A stretch of DNA of 36,046 nt. Source: an uncultured Dehalococcoidia bacterium (GTDB lineage Bacteria > Chloroflexota > Dehalococcoidia > Dehalococcoidales > Fen-1064). Below the pieces are notes generated by a model. It was given only the letters and a program-made list of their open reading frames with translations. It was not told the origin of the DNA and did not search any database. A program made the translations under genes and the position numbers. The stretch lies in assembly GCA_903916765.1 (NCBI GenBank), contig CAIWXV010000027.1, positions 1 through 36,046 of the forward strand. Direction: 5' to 3'. Below, in pieces: positions 25,108-33,429 of this stretch. The stretch's first letter is position 1. Each line of letters begins with the position of its first letter.

Positions 25108-26157
25108 ATGAATAAAACACTTTCGCCAAGAACAGATTTCATCTTAAAATCCATTGTCGAGCAATATATCGCTCGGGCATTGCCCGTGCCGTCTCAGAGC
25201 ATCATGGATAACTATCGAATGGATGTCTCTTCCGCCACCATTCGTAACGAGATGATGCATTTGAAACAGGACGGCTACATCCTACAACCTCACACCTCAG
25301 CCGGTAGTGTCCCCTCGGATAATGGCTACCGCTATTATGTGGAAACACTGACCGATGTCCGCTTACCCATAAACCAACAGAGAATGATTAACCATCTTTT
25401 CCATCAAGTTGAGACCCGACTGGAAGAGTGGGCAAGACTAACTGCTACACTGCTGGCTAATCTGTCCCAAAACATGGCGATTGTTACCACTGCCAGAGCA
25501 TCTAATTGCATCTTTAAACATCTGGAACTGGTCAGCATACAGGATTCCACAGCATTGGTTGTTCTGGTTCTTGAAGGTGCTATCGTCAGGCAACAATTAG
25601 CTACCTTCGAGCAGGTGATATCGCAAACAGACTTGACGACCATCAGTAATAAACTGAACTTTGCCTTTGACGGATTGAGCAAACCTCAGATTATGGGGAA
25701 AAACATAGAATTGACCGAACTCGAAAAAAGCATCGCCGACTGTGTACTGAATATTATGAAATCCGAAGACGAAACAGGGCGTGAAGGACCTTATCTGGAT
25801 GGAATGCAATTTATTTTTAACCAACCGGAGTTCTCAAGCCCTCATCAGGCCGTGACACTATTAGAACTCACCGAACATAAAAACTTGATGAGCGTCATTA
25901 TGGCAAACGACATGGCGGGAGATGGAGTACATGTCTTCATCGGTAAAGAAAACAGAGCGGAGGCTATTCAAAATTACAGCCTCGTTGTCAGCCGATATGG
26001 TTTGCCAGGGGAAGCCATCGGTTGTATTGCCATCTTAGGACCCACTCGTATGCATTACGTCCGTAGTATTGCCTCCGTAGATTACCTGTCGGAAGTACTA
26101 ACCGGACTTGTTGCATGGTTACATGGCAGAAAAACAACGCCGGAATCAAAAAACTAG
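25108..26157 (+). CDS. hrcA: Heat-inducible transcription repressor HrcA
   Basis: 349 residues. HrcA binds CIRCE and represses chaperone genes until unfolded protein titrates GroEL. The N-terminal winged helix reads SPRTDFILKSIVEQYIARALPVPS, then VSSATIRNEMMHLKQDGYI and QPHTSAGSVPSDNGYRYYV, the family's hallmark. The GAF-like core includes IVTTARASNCIFKHLELV and the C-terminal IGCIAILGPTRMHYVRSIASVDYLS. The ORF track's GTG 25099 lies inside the CIRCE right arm; ATG 25108 is the better start. Because that arm also covers the ribosome-binding area (AAGAG), the RNA hairpin of CIRCE could reduce HrcA translation. It is the first gene of the heat-shock operon. Confidence 0.96.
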   Translation: MNKTLSPRTDFILKSIVEQYIARALPVPSQSIMDNYRMDVSSATIRNEMMHLKQDGYILQPHTSAGSVPSDNGYRYYVETLTDVRLPINQQRMINHLFHQVETRLEEWARLTATLLANLSQNMAIVTTARASNCIFKHLELVSIQDSTALVVLVLEGAIVRQQLATFEQVISQTDLTTISNKLNFAFDGLSKPQIMGKNIELTELEKSIADCVLNIMKSEDETGREGPYLDGMQFIFNQPEFSSPHQAVTLLELTEHKNLMSVIMANDMAGDGVHVFIGKENRAEAIQNYSLVVSRYGLPGEAIGCIAILGPTRMHYVRSIASVDYLSEVLTGLVAWLHGRKTTPESKN

Positions 26158-26224
26158 AGCCGAACATCACTGAAGAAATCCGAAGAAAGCAAAATCGGGA
26201 ATCACTACGCTTCAATAAGGAGAG

Positions 26225-26791
26225 ATGTTAAAAAGCATGATACCGAGAGAACCGGAAAATCAGGATAATAATGAGTCCGAAATCGGAAATAATCCGGCAT
26301 GTGAATCAAGCCAAGATATTGAGAAAGTCCTGACAGAAGCACAACAAAAAGCCCAGGATTATCTGGATAGCTGGAAAAGGGCTCAAGCGGATTTTATCAA
26401 CTACAAACGTCGTACAGAGCAGGAAAGATTGGAGATGGGGAAATACGCCAATACCCAGCTTATCCTTAGCCTTTTGCCGATTCTAGATGATTTCGACAGG
26501 GCTTTTGATTCGACCACACCACAGCTGGAGAAAACAGAATGGATAGAAGGTATAAAACTTATCGAACGCAAATTAAAGTCAATACTGGAGATACAGGGGG
26601 TATCCCCGATTAAAGCAGTCGGAGAGCCTTTCGATCCCAATCTGCACGAAGCTGTGATGCACATTAAAGGAGAAGAAGGGAAGGTAATACAGGAATTGCG
26701 TAAAGGCTACAACCTATATGATAAAGTTATCCGCCCGAGTCATGTAGCCGTCGGCAACGGAGAGCTGGTAGAAGAACAAACTGACGAATAA
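26225..26791 (+). CDS. grpE: Nucleotide exchange factor GrpE
   Basis: 188 residues. GrpE releases ADP from DnaK. A disordered acidic N-terminus is followed by the long dimerising helix (KVLTEAQQKAQDYLDSWKRAQADFINYKRR) and the C-terminal beta domain with the family signature GEPFDPNLHEAVM and RKGYNLYDKVIRPSHVAV. The start is uncertain: AAGGAG (26217-26222) is only 2 bases from ATG 26225 and 14 from ATG 26237, so neither spacing is ideal. It lies 67 bases after hrcA and 48 before dnaK in the same operon. Confidence 0.96.
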   Translation: MLKSMIPREPENQDNNESEIGNNPACESSQDIEKVLTEAQQKAQDYLDSWKRAQADFINYKRRTEQERLEMGKYANTQLILSLLPILDDFDRAFDSTTPQLEKTEWIEGIKLIERKLKSILEIQGVSPIKAVGEPFDPNLHEAVMHIKGEEGKVIQELRKGYNLYDKVIRPSHVAVGNGELVEEQTDE

Positions 26792-26839
26792 ATTTCACTC
26801 GATAAACATAGTACAGAGATATAGATAGGAGGTATTTAA

Positions 26840-28738
26840 ATGGGAAGAACAGTTGGTATTGACCTGGGAACGACATTCAGCGAAGTGGCAGTGATGCAGG
26901 GTGGCGAACCGGTGGTAATTCCTTCGGCCGAAGGCAGCCACTTGTTCCCATCGATAGTCGCAATAAATAAGGGGGGAGAACGGCTGGTCGGGCAGATAGC
27001 CAGACGACAGGCGATTGTGAACCCTGAGAATACGATTTACAACATCAAGCGATTCATGGGACGCAAATGGGGTGAACCCCTAGGAAGGGAACTCCCGGTA
27101 GAAGAGGATGCCCGCCGCAAAACCTATAAAGTAACGCGCGGCTCTAACAACGAAGCAAAAGTCTTAATGGGTGGGAAAGAATATAGCCCTCCGGAAATAT
27201 CGGCAATGATTCTGCAAAAGCTGAAGACCGATGCCGAGGCATATCTAGGTGATAAAGTCACCGATGCCGTCATCACTGTCCCGGCATACTTCAATGATGC
27301 TCAACGTCAGGCGACTAAAGATGCCGGTACCATCGCAGGACTAAATGTCCTCAGAATTATTAACGAGCCGACTGCGGCCGCACTGGCGTATGGTTTGGAT
27401 AAGAAAAAAGAGGAAACCATTGCTGTCTACGATCTCGGCGGTGGGACATTCGATGTCTCCATTCTGGAGATTGGAGGGGGAACTTTCCAGGTCAAGTCAA
27501 CCGCCGGAGATACTCATCTGGGCGGTGAGGATTTCGACCAGAGAATTATGGACTGGCTTAGTGAAGAATTTAAACGTGACCAAGGTATCGACCTGAGACA
27601 AGATAGAATGGCACTACAGAGACTCAAGGAAGCAGCAGAAAAAGCTAAGATAGAGCTTACTACCGTTCAGCAAACCGATATTAACCTGCCATTTATCACG
27701 GCTGATGCCAGTGGTCCCAAACACCTTAACATTGCCCTCAGCCGCGCCAAGCTGGAACAATTAGTAATGGATTTGGTGGAAAAAACTCTTGAGCCGTGCA
27801 AACAGGCAGTAAATGATGCTGGTAAAACCACCGCTCAAATCGATGAGGTTATCCTCGTTGGCGGACAGACCAGAATGCCGCTCGTCCAGCAAAAAGTGAA
27901 GCAGTTCTTCGGTAAGGAACCGAATAAAGGGGTCAACCCCGATGAAGTAGTAGCCATAGGCGCTGCAATTCAAGCCGGGGTGCTCAAAGGTGAAGTCAAG
28001 GAAGTCTTACTGCTGGACGTTACGCCTCTTACACTCGGTATCGAGACTCTGGGTGGAGTGATGACACCGCTTATTACACGCAATACCACTATTCCCACAT
28101 CCAAGAGCCAGATTTTTAGCACCGCCACAGATAGTCAACCCAGCGTGGAAATTCATGTCATGCAGGGTGAAAGGCAAATGGCAAACGATAACCGGACCCT
28201 GGGACGGTTTATGCTGGATGGTATTTTGCCAGCACCGCGAGGATTGCCTCAGATCGAGGTTACATTCGATATTGATGCCAATGGCATTTTGAGTGTAAAA
28301 GCACATGATAAGGGCACCGGTAAGGAACAAAAAATCACTATCACTGCCTCCAGCGGCTTGAGCAAGGACGAGATAGAGAAGATGCGGAAGGAAGGTGAAG
28401 TTCACGCCTCTGAAGATGCCAAGCGTAAAGAAGAGGTGGAAACCCGCAATACCGCCGACAATATGGCTTACATGGCGGAAAAAACCTTGCGCGATAACAA
28501 AGATAAGATTCCCGATGAGATGAATAAAGAAATTGAAGGCAAAGTCGCTGCAGTACGGGAGTCTCTAAAGGGAAGCGATATCGAAGCCGTCAAACGAGCC
28601 TCTCAGGAATTGAATGAAGCTATGCAAAAAGTTGGCGCAGAAATCTACAAACAACAACAACCACCGCCGGGAAATCAGCCACCACCCGGTGGCAAGAAAG
28701 ACGATGGTACCGTAGATGGCGAATTCCACGAGGTGTAG
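26840..28738 (+). CDS. dnaK: Chaperone protein DnaK (Hsp70)
   Basis: A 632-residue Hsp70. The ATPase domain starts [18 protein letters not shown] (the common GTTNS reads GTTFS), with [28 protein letters not shown] and [13 protein letters not shown] in the expected order. The linker [16 protein letters not shown] leads to the substrate domain ([23 protein letters not shown], then GIPPAPRG-type here [24 protein letters not shown]). The helical lid follows, then a Gln/Pro/Gly-rich tail and the EFHEV end, close to the EEVD-like ends of bacterial DnaK. GGAGG lies 7 bases before the ATG. Works with GrpE and DnaJ encoded on either side. Confidence 0.98.
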   Translation: MGRTVGIDLGTTFSEVAVMQGGEPVVIPSAEGSHLFPSIVAINKGGERLVGQIARRQAIVNPENTIYNIKRFMGRKWGEPLGRELPVEEDARRKTYKVTRGSNNEAKVLMGGKEYSPPEISAMILQKLKTDAEAYLGDKVTDAVITVPAYFNDAQRQATKDAGTIAGLNVLRIINEPTAAALAYGLDKKKEETIAVYDLGGGTFDVSILEIGGGTFQVKSTAGDTHLGGEDFDQRIMDWLSEEFKRDQGIDLRQDRMALQRLKEAAEKAKIELTTVQQTDINLPFITADASGPKHLNIALSRAKLEQLVMDLVEKTLEPCKQAVNDAGKTTAQIDEVILVGGQTRMPLVQQKVKQFFGKEPNKGVNPDEVVAIGAAIQAGVLKGEVKEVLLLDVTPLTLGIETLGGVMTPLITRNTTIPTSKSQIFSTATDSQPSVEIHVMQGERQMANDNRTLGRFMLDGILPAPRGLPQIEVTFDIDANGILSVKAHDKGTGKEQKITITASSGLSKDEIEKMRKEGEVHASEDAKRKEEVETRNTADNMAYMAEKTLRDNKDKIPDEMNKEIEGKVAAVRESLKGSDIEAVKRASQELNEAMQKVGAEIYKQQQPPPGNQPPPGGKKDDGTVDGEFHEV

Positions 28739-28770
28739 ACGGTAAATTACACAAGGTATAAAATAAAGAA

Positions 28771-28799
28771 TGCTGGAGAGGTTAATACCCCCTCCAGCA
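28771..28799 (+). terminator. Hairpin between dnaK and dnaJ (possible partial terminator)
   Basis: TGCTGGAG / CTCCAGCA is a perfect 8-bp stem, extended by GG/CC after one A-C mismatch. It is followed by AGACTTTCAGCTTCTTTC, which is pyrimidine-rich but lacks a T-run. It may attenuate read-through into dnaJ or protect the dnaK mRNA end. Confidence 0.5.
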
Positions 28800-28839
28800 A
28801 GACTTTCAGCTTCTTTCAGATAATGGGGTTTAGGTTCGT

Positions 28840-29910
28840 ATGACGGAAAAACGCGATTACTACGAGATTTTAGGGATTGATAGGAATGCTACCGATGAAG
28901 ACATCAAAAAGGCATTCCGCAAACTCGCTTTTAAATATCACCCTGACCACAATCATGACGATGGTGCCTCAGATAAGTTCAAGGAATTGAATGAGGCTTA
29001 CCAGGTACTATGCGACACTGAGAAGCGTTCTGCTTACGACCGATTCGGGCATAATGGCGGGGCAAACATCTTTGGACGGGAATCGGATGGATTCGACTTC
29101 GGTTTCGGGGATATCTTTGAAGCCTTCTTCGGCGGTAGCGCCAGCGGCGCACGCCAGGCTCCTGAAAAAGGAGCGTCATTACAATACAATGTAAGTATCA
29201 CGTTGAAGGAAGCCGCTTTCGGTTGTGATAAAGAAATTACCCTCACCCGCACCGAGCATTGCTCCGAATGTCAGGGTACACGTAGTAAACCAGGGAGTCA
29301 ACCAGAGCGTTGCCCCAATTGTAATGGTTCAGGGCAAATCAAACGGGTACAATCGAGTGTTTTCGGACGTTTCACCAATATTACCACCTGTCCGAACTGC
29401 CATGGCGAAGGTAGAATTATCACCGAACCATGTCCCAAATGCCACGGGAGCGGGAGGGAGAAACGTCAGCGCACTATCTCCGTCAAAATCCCTGCCGGTG
29501 TAAATGATAGCAATCAAATCCGCGTCCGCGGTGAAGGTGATACCGGCTCCAGGGGTGGACCATCGGGTGATCTATTCGTTAGTTTGTCAGTTGAGAAACA
29601 TGAGTTCTTCCAACGAGAAGGCTACGATATTCTCTACAAGTTACCTATCAATTTCGCTCAAGCAGCATTGGGGGTAGAGGTTTCCATTCCCACACTGGAA
29701 GGCGATACCAAGCTAAAAGTTCCTGCCGGCTGTCAGAGCGGTGCTACTTTCCAGCTCAAAAACAAAGGGGTTCAACATTTGCAGGAGCGTGGCCGTGGCG
29801 ACCAAATAATTACTGTTTCTGTAACGACACCTGAATCCCTGACTAAAGAACAAAAATTATTATTTGAGAAATTGGCAGAGAGTCTGGGACATCACAAGAA
29901 GAAAGGGTAA
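28840..29910 (+). CDS. dnaJ: Chaperone protein DnaJ (Hsp40)
   Basis: 356 residues, the DnaK co-chaperone that stimulates its ATPase. The J domain runs from [20 protein letters not shown] with the essential HPD in [11 protein letters not shown]. The Gly/Phe-rich region includes [17 protein letters not shown]. The zinc domain has four repeats: [32 protein letters not shown] and [10 protein letters not shown]; the first has Arg where CxxCxGxG usually ends in Gly. The C-terminal peptide-binding and dimerisation part follows ([18 protein letters not shown], then [18 protein letters not shown]). It is a full-length type I DnaJ. Last gene of the HrcA operon, 101 bases after dnaK. Confidence 0.97.
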   Translation: MTEKRDYYEILGIDRNATDEDIKKAFRKLAFKYHPDHNHDDGASDKFKELNEAYQVLCDTEKRSAYDRFGHNGGANIFGRESDGFDFGFGDIFEAFFGGSASGARQAPEKGASLQYNVSITLKEAAFGCDKEITLTRTEHCSECQGTRSKPGSQPERCPNCNGSGQIKRVQSSVFGRFTNITTCPNCHGEGRIITEPCPKCHGSGREKRQRTISVKIPAGVNDSNQIRVRGEGDTGSRGGPSGDLFVSLSVEKHEFFQREGYDILYKLPINFAQAALGVEVSIPTLEGDTKLKVPAGCQSGATFQLKNKGVQHLQERGRGDQIITVSVTTPESLTKEQKLLFEKLAESLGHHKKKG

Positions 29911-29921
29911 TAGCCCTTGTG
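29893..29921. terminator. Weak hairpin between converging dnaJ and plsY
   Basis: CACAAG (29893-29898) pairs with CTTGTG (29916-29921), with an inner GGG/CCC closing a TAATAG loop. The stem includes the dnaJ stop codon. No T-run is present; the gap between the two genes is only 27 bases. Confidence 0.3.
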
Positions 29922-29937
29922 AGGTTCTGTTTCTAAA

Positions 29938-30654
29938 CTATGTCTTTTTCTTTTGGTCGCTGGTAGGAGTGTGAATCTTCTCAGCTTTCTGCCCCAGTCT
30001 ACGTTCAATGCCCTTGAACAAGCGGACAATATTACCCCGGTGTGTGTAGAGAATCATCCCTGTGCCGATTAGAGCATACAGCAGATATTCAATCGGAAAA
30101 TGATTTAAGATGGTGAGTGGAATCAGGATAGCATACATACCCACTACACCAGCGATGGAACCTAATGACATAAACAACGTCGAAGCAGCGCCGAGAACCA
30201 GAATTTCACCTCCGAACAGGGCAACCATCGGCAATAGAGCTATCCAGCCACCAAAAAAGGTAGCAACACCGCTGCCACCACGGAATTTAAGAAATACCGA
30301 CCAGTTATGTCCGGCAACAGCTGACAAACCTGCCAGAACCTGACCTAGTAGAGACCCAAACCCAAATTGACCTACCACCATGTAACTTTTACCGATTATT
30401 AACCCGGCAAACAACACAGCGAGAGCCCCTTTGACAATATCCAGTAAACCTGAAATGATTGCCACCTTTTTGCCGGCGGAGCGCATGACATTGGTAGCAC
30501 CAACTTTACCGCTCCCCCATTCCCGGACATCCACTCCCGCCATGGTCTTGGCTAGAATCAAACCCCATGGAATAGAGCCCAGTAGATAGCCGATAATCAT
30601 CGAGGCTAGATAACGAGCAATCATGATAGCAGCAATCATCATATCAGCTATCAT
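29938..30654 (-). CDS. plsY: Glycerol-3-phosphate acyltransferase PlsY
   Basis: A 238-residue polytopic membrane enzyme that moves the acyl group of acyl-phosphate to glycerol 3-phosphate, the first step of phospholipid synthesis. Motif 1 is GYLLGSIPWGLILAK, motif 2 is GSGKVGATNVMRSAG, and motif 3 is GHNWSVFLKFRGGSGVAT; in motif 3 the usual F-K-G-G-K-G reads F-R-G-G-S-G, an altered version of a very conserved loop. At least five membrane helices can be seen. The protein is longer than the typical 190-210 residues because of a Met/Ile-rich N-terminus and a basic C-terminal tail. GGAGGTGAG precedes the ATG, which overlaps the der stop by 4 bases (ATGA), so plsY is translated with der. Confidence 0.93.
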   Translation of the reverse strand: MIADMMIAAIMIARYLASMIIGYLLGSIPWGLILAKTMAGVDVREWGSGKVGATNVMRSAGKKVAIISGLLDIVKGALAVLFAGLIIGKSYMVVGQFGFGSLLGQVLAGLSAVAGHNWSVFLKFRGGSGVATFFGGWIALLPMVALFGGEILVLGAASTLFMSLGSIAGVVGMYAILIPLTILNHFPIEYLLYALIGTGMILYTHRGNIVRLFKGIERRLGQKAEKIHTPTSDQKKKT

Positions 30655-31964
30655 GACTCACCTCCGGTTTTAAAGACTAAATTTATCGGCGTACCGGTAA
30701 AACCGAACGCCTCACGAAGCCTGTTTTCCAGAAAACGCCGGAAGGAAAAATGAACGATTCTGGGATCATTGACCCGAAAAGTAAAGGTCGGAGGATTTAC
30801 TCCCGTCTGGGAAATTCCTTTTATCGATAACGTTATCTTGCCTTTTCGCGGCATATTATGAGACGCTACCGCACCCTGAATAACACCGCGAAGTTCTGTG
30901 TCAGGTACTTGCTTCATTCTCTCCTGATACACCTGGTAAGCTAAAGGCAACACCTCACTGACTCCATCCCCTAATTTGGCAGAAATAAACAATATCGGCG
31001 CATAAGTAATAAACTTGAACTGTTTCCTGGTATTCTCAGCCCACAAATCTTGATTTTCATTGGTAACTATGTCCCATTTATTTACTACAATCACAATTCC
31101 CTTCAATGCCTGCTGGATATAACCTGCGATATGCATATCCTGAGCCGCAAAATTGCCGGTAGCATCAAGAACCAGCAACGCCACATCACAACGGTCGATG
31201 GCACGCATAGAGCGTATAACACTGAACTGTTCTATTCCAGTCTCAATCTGTCCCCGTTTTCTAATACCGGCTGTATCAATAAGTAATACTTTTTCTCCGA
31301 ACAAGTCAAACTGTGTGTCTATCGCATCGCGAGTTGTCCCGGGAACATCAGAAACGATAACGCGCTCCTGACCCAGTATCGCATTCAGAAGCATCGATTT
31401 ACCCACATTAGGTCGCCCAACGATTGCTACTTTCATCATTTCCGGCTCAGCTGCCACTTGTGAAGAAGAAGGTAGCAGGGTAATGATTTTCTCGATCAGT
31501 TCTGCCGTACTGCGACCATGATAAGCACTGATGACGAATGGTTCACCTAAACCCAACCGATAGAATTCGACAGCTTGGGTCTCCAGTTTTTTGTTATCCG
31601 CCTTGTTTGACACCAGAAGAGTCGGCTTCTTCAATCTTCGCACCAAATCGGCTATTTCCAGATCAGCAGGCATTATGCCATCCTTCACATCCACCATAAA
31701 AAGGATAGCATCCGCCTCTGCCATTGCCTGCAGAATCTGCCCTTTGACACCACGGTCGATTTCCGTCTCCATTCCCAATTCGAGCCCACCGGTATCTACC
31801 AGTGTAAATTCTTTCCCTTCCCACAAAACATCGGCGAAAACACGGTCGCGTGTGGTACCCGGGAAATCTTCAACAATAGCAACCCTCTTCCCCGCAAGTC
31901 GGTTCAGCAAGGTAGATTTACCAACATTCTGCCGCCCTATAATAGCTACAATCGATTTACTCAA
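30651..31964 (-). CDS. der: Ribosome biogenesis GTPase Der (EngA)
   Basis: 437 residues with two GTPase domains in a row, the mark of Der/EngA, which acts in assembly of the 50S ribosomal subunit. Domain 1 has GRQNVGKSTLLNRL, DTGG and SNKAD. Domain 2 has GRPNVGKSMLLNAI, DTAGIRKRGQIE and NKWD. The C-terminal KH-like domain includes GKITLSIKGISQTGVNPPTF and the family end HFSFRRFLENRLREAFGFTGTPI. Its length is normal for the family. It is separated from the upstream argF gene by a terminator, so it probably has its own transcript start in the 67-base gap or depends on read-through. It overlaps plsY by 4 bases. Confidence 0.97.
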   Translation of the reverse strand: MSKSIVAIIGRQNVGKSTLLNRLAGKRVAIVEDFPGTTRDRVFADVLWEGKEFTLVDTGGLELGMETEIDRGVKGQILQAMAEADAILFMVDVKDGIMPADLEIADLVRRLKKPTLLVSNKADNKKLETQAVEFYRLGLGEPFVISAYHGRSTAELIEKIITLLPSSSQVAAEPEMMKVAIVGRPNVGKSMLLNAILGQERVIVSDVPGTTRDAIDTQFDLFGEKVLLIDTAGIRKRGQIETGIEQFSVIRSMRAIDRCDVALLVLDATGNFAAQDMHIAGYIQQALKGIVIVVNKWDIVTNENQDLWAENTRKQFKFITYAPILFISAKLGDGVSEVLPLAYQVYQERMKQVPDTELRGVIQGAVASHNMPRKGKITLSIKGISQTGVNPPTFTFRVNDPRIVHFSFRRFLENRLREAFGFTGTPINLVFKTGGES

Positions 31965-31984
31965 AATTTCTCCCGATACAGGCT

Positions 31985-32017
31985 AATAAAAAATAGACAC
32001 CCCTTTAAAAGGGGTGT
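31985..32017 (-). terminator. Terminator of argF (minus strand)
   Basis: Read on the minus strand, ACACCCCTTT / AAAGGGGTGT forms a 10-bp palindrome (practical loop of about 5 bases) followed by CTATTTTTTATT. It lies 14 bases after the argF stop and ahead of der. Confidence 0.85.
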
Positions 32018-32031
32018 GAATGGGGATTTTG

Positions 32032-32964
32032 TTATTCTTTCGCGAGCATCATTGCCAATAATGCCTTCTGGGCATGCATCCTGTTTTCAGCCTGGTCGAA
32101 CACCACCGACCGTGCGCTATCCAAAATGCCCACAGCGACTTCCTCACCATGATGAGCCGGCAGACAGTGCATTATGATGGAATTTTTCTTAGTCAAAGCC
32201 AGTAATTTCTCATTAATCTGATATTTGGCAAATACCTTACGACGTACCTCAGCTTCCTCTTCCCGACCCATACTCGTCCAGGTATCGGTGTAGATAACAT
32301 CAATACCTTTTGCCGCTTCTCGCGGGTCTTCCGTACAAAAGATCTTCGCTCCGCTAACTCTAGCATAATTGCGAGCTTTCTTCAGAACTGTCTTATCGAT
32401 TGTGTAACCTTTCGGAGAAGCGATATTAAAGTTAATTCCAGTCATGGCACAGCCAAGCAGAAGACTATTAGCCACATTATTGGCATCGCCGATATACGCC
32501 AGCGTCAGCCCTTTGAGTTTGCCTTTCTTTTCATAAATGGTGAGCAAATCTGCCAGAGCCTCGCAGGGATGCTCAAAATCGGATAAGGCATTGATGACAG
32601 GCACACGTGAATACTCAGCCATCTCCTCCAGATTATGGTGAGCAAATGTGCGGCACGTAATTATATCGACATAACGACTCAGCACTCTAGCAATGTCCGG
32701 AACCGATTCACGTTTTCCAAGACCCACCTCTGCCGGAGACAAATAGATTGCCTGTCCACCCAGTTGACGCATCGCCATCTCAAAGCTGACCCTCGTACGA
32801 AGCGATGGCTTCTCAAAGAGAATTGCCAATGTCTTGTTTTTAAGCATAGAAATCCAGCCGCGGGATTTCAATTCAATAGCGTAAGTTATAAACGACTTTA
32901 TCTCTGCCGGTGTGATATCAGTCATAGATAGGAAATGCCTTGTTTTCAAGCCAGTCTTATCCAT
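32032..32964 (-). CDS. argF: Ornithine carbamoyltransferase
   Basis: 310 residues. It makes citrulline from ornithine and carbamoyl phosphate in arginine synthesis. The carbamoyl-phosphate motif is EKPSLRTRVSFEMAM (the S-x-R-T-R type), and the following GQAIYLSPAEVGLGKRESV is typical. HPCQ, which helps bind carbamoyl phosphate, reads HPCE here (DFEHPCEALADLLT). The ornithine-binding TDTWTSMG, the catalytic-cysteine motif MHCLPAHHGEEV (usual HCLPAHRGEEV) and FDQAENRMHAQKALL are present. Catabolic and anabolic forms cannot be told apart for certain, but there is no arcA/arcC nearby, so an anabolic role is likelier. GGAGG lies only 2 bases before ATG. Confidence 0.95.
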   Translation of the reverse strand: MDKTGLKTRHFLSMTDITPAEIKSFITYAIELKSRGWISMLKNKTLAILFEKPSLRTRVSFEMAMRQLGGQAIYLSPAEVGLGKRESVPDIARVLSRYVDIITCRTFAHHNLEEMAEYSRVPVINALSDFEHPCEALADLLTIYEKKGKLKGLTLAYIGDANNVANSLLLGCAMTGINFNIASPKGYTIDKTVLKKARNYARVSGAKIFCTEDPREAAKGIDVIYTDTWTSMGREEEAEVRRKVFAKYQINEKLLALTKKNSIIMHCLPAHHGEEVAVGILDSARSVVFDQAENRMHAQKALLAMMLAKE

Positions 32965-32971
32965 ATCCTCC

Positions 32972-33001
32972 AGTATACTCTACGAGATTGTCACAATTCA
33001 A
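32972..33001 (-). promoter_or_regulatory. Promoter of argF, near-leaderless
   Basis: On the minus strand TTGAAT (33001-32996), 18-bp spacer, TATACT (32977-32972). The -10 is 7 bases from the argF ATG, so the transcript would start at about the first codon and leave out the GGAGG sequence. Confidence 0.5.
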
Positions 33002-33010
33002 GAATCATGC

Positions 33011-33039
33011 TTTACTTTTGCCATCATAACTGTTTTAAT
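33011..33039 (+). promoter_or_regulatory. Promoter of the DUF4342 gene
   Basis: TTTACT (33011-33016) and TTTAAT (33034-33039) with a 17-bp spacer, diverging from the argF promoter. The predicted leader to ATG 33078 is about 32 bases and contains a small inverted repeat (TTGCA-ACTATA-TGCAA). Confidence 0.5.
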
Positions 33040-33077
33040 GAATCTTGCAACTATATGCAACAAACAGGGAGGCTGAT

Positions 33078-33350
33078 ATGTCCAACGAGAAATTCACTAT
33101 CAACGGTAATCAACTGGTAGATAAGATCAAACAGCTTATTCGTGAAGGTAATATTCGCCGTGTCCGGATCTTGCATGAGGGAAAAATCGTTCTGGAAATT
33201 CCGCTAACCATTGGGGCATCGGCAGCAGCAATCACCATTATGGCAGCGCCGTTACTTGCCGCCCTGGGAGCATTTGCGGCACTGGTAACAGAGTGCACAA
33301 TCGAAGTAGAAAAAATAGACGGAAAACCAGATAAATCGAAACAGGAATAA
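33078..33350 (+). CDS. DUF4342 domain protein
   Basis: 90 residues from ATG 33078 (MSNEKFTINGNQLVDKIKQL), with GGGAGG 5-6 bases upstream; the ORF track's 33045 start is an unlikely extension. The sequence follows the DUF4342 pattern closely: an N-terminal helix (ELVDKVKELIREGN-type), a beta-hairpin (RRVRILHEGKIVLEIPLTIG), a hydrophobic stretch (AAAITIMAAPLLAALGAFAALV) that may insert in a membrane, and a closing strand CTIEVEK. The function of the family is unknown. It stands between argF and the acyl-CoA synthetase, each with its own promoter, so the neighbours give no functional clue. Confidence 0.88.
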   Translation: MSNEKFTINGNQLVDKIKQLIREGNIRRVRILHEGKIVLEIPLTIGASAAAITIMAAPLLAALGAFAALVTECTIEVEKIDGKPDKSKQE

Positions 33351-33376
33351 ACCCAACAGCTTTAATGCTGAAATCG

Positions 33377-33405
33377 TTGACAAGTTTTGATGCCAATGCC
33401 ATACT
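33377..33405 (+). promoter_or_regulatory. Promoter of the acyl-CoA synthetase-like gene
   Basis: TTGACA (33377-33382) and CATACT (33400-33405), spacer 17 bp. The leader to ATG 33430 is about 18 bases; AGTAGGAGA contains the SD. Confidence 0.6.
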
Positions 33406-33429
33406 GCTACCTGAGTAGGAGACCGGTTT

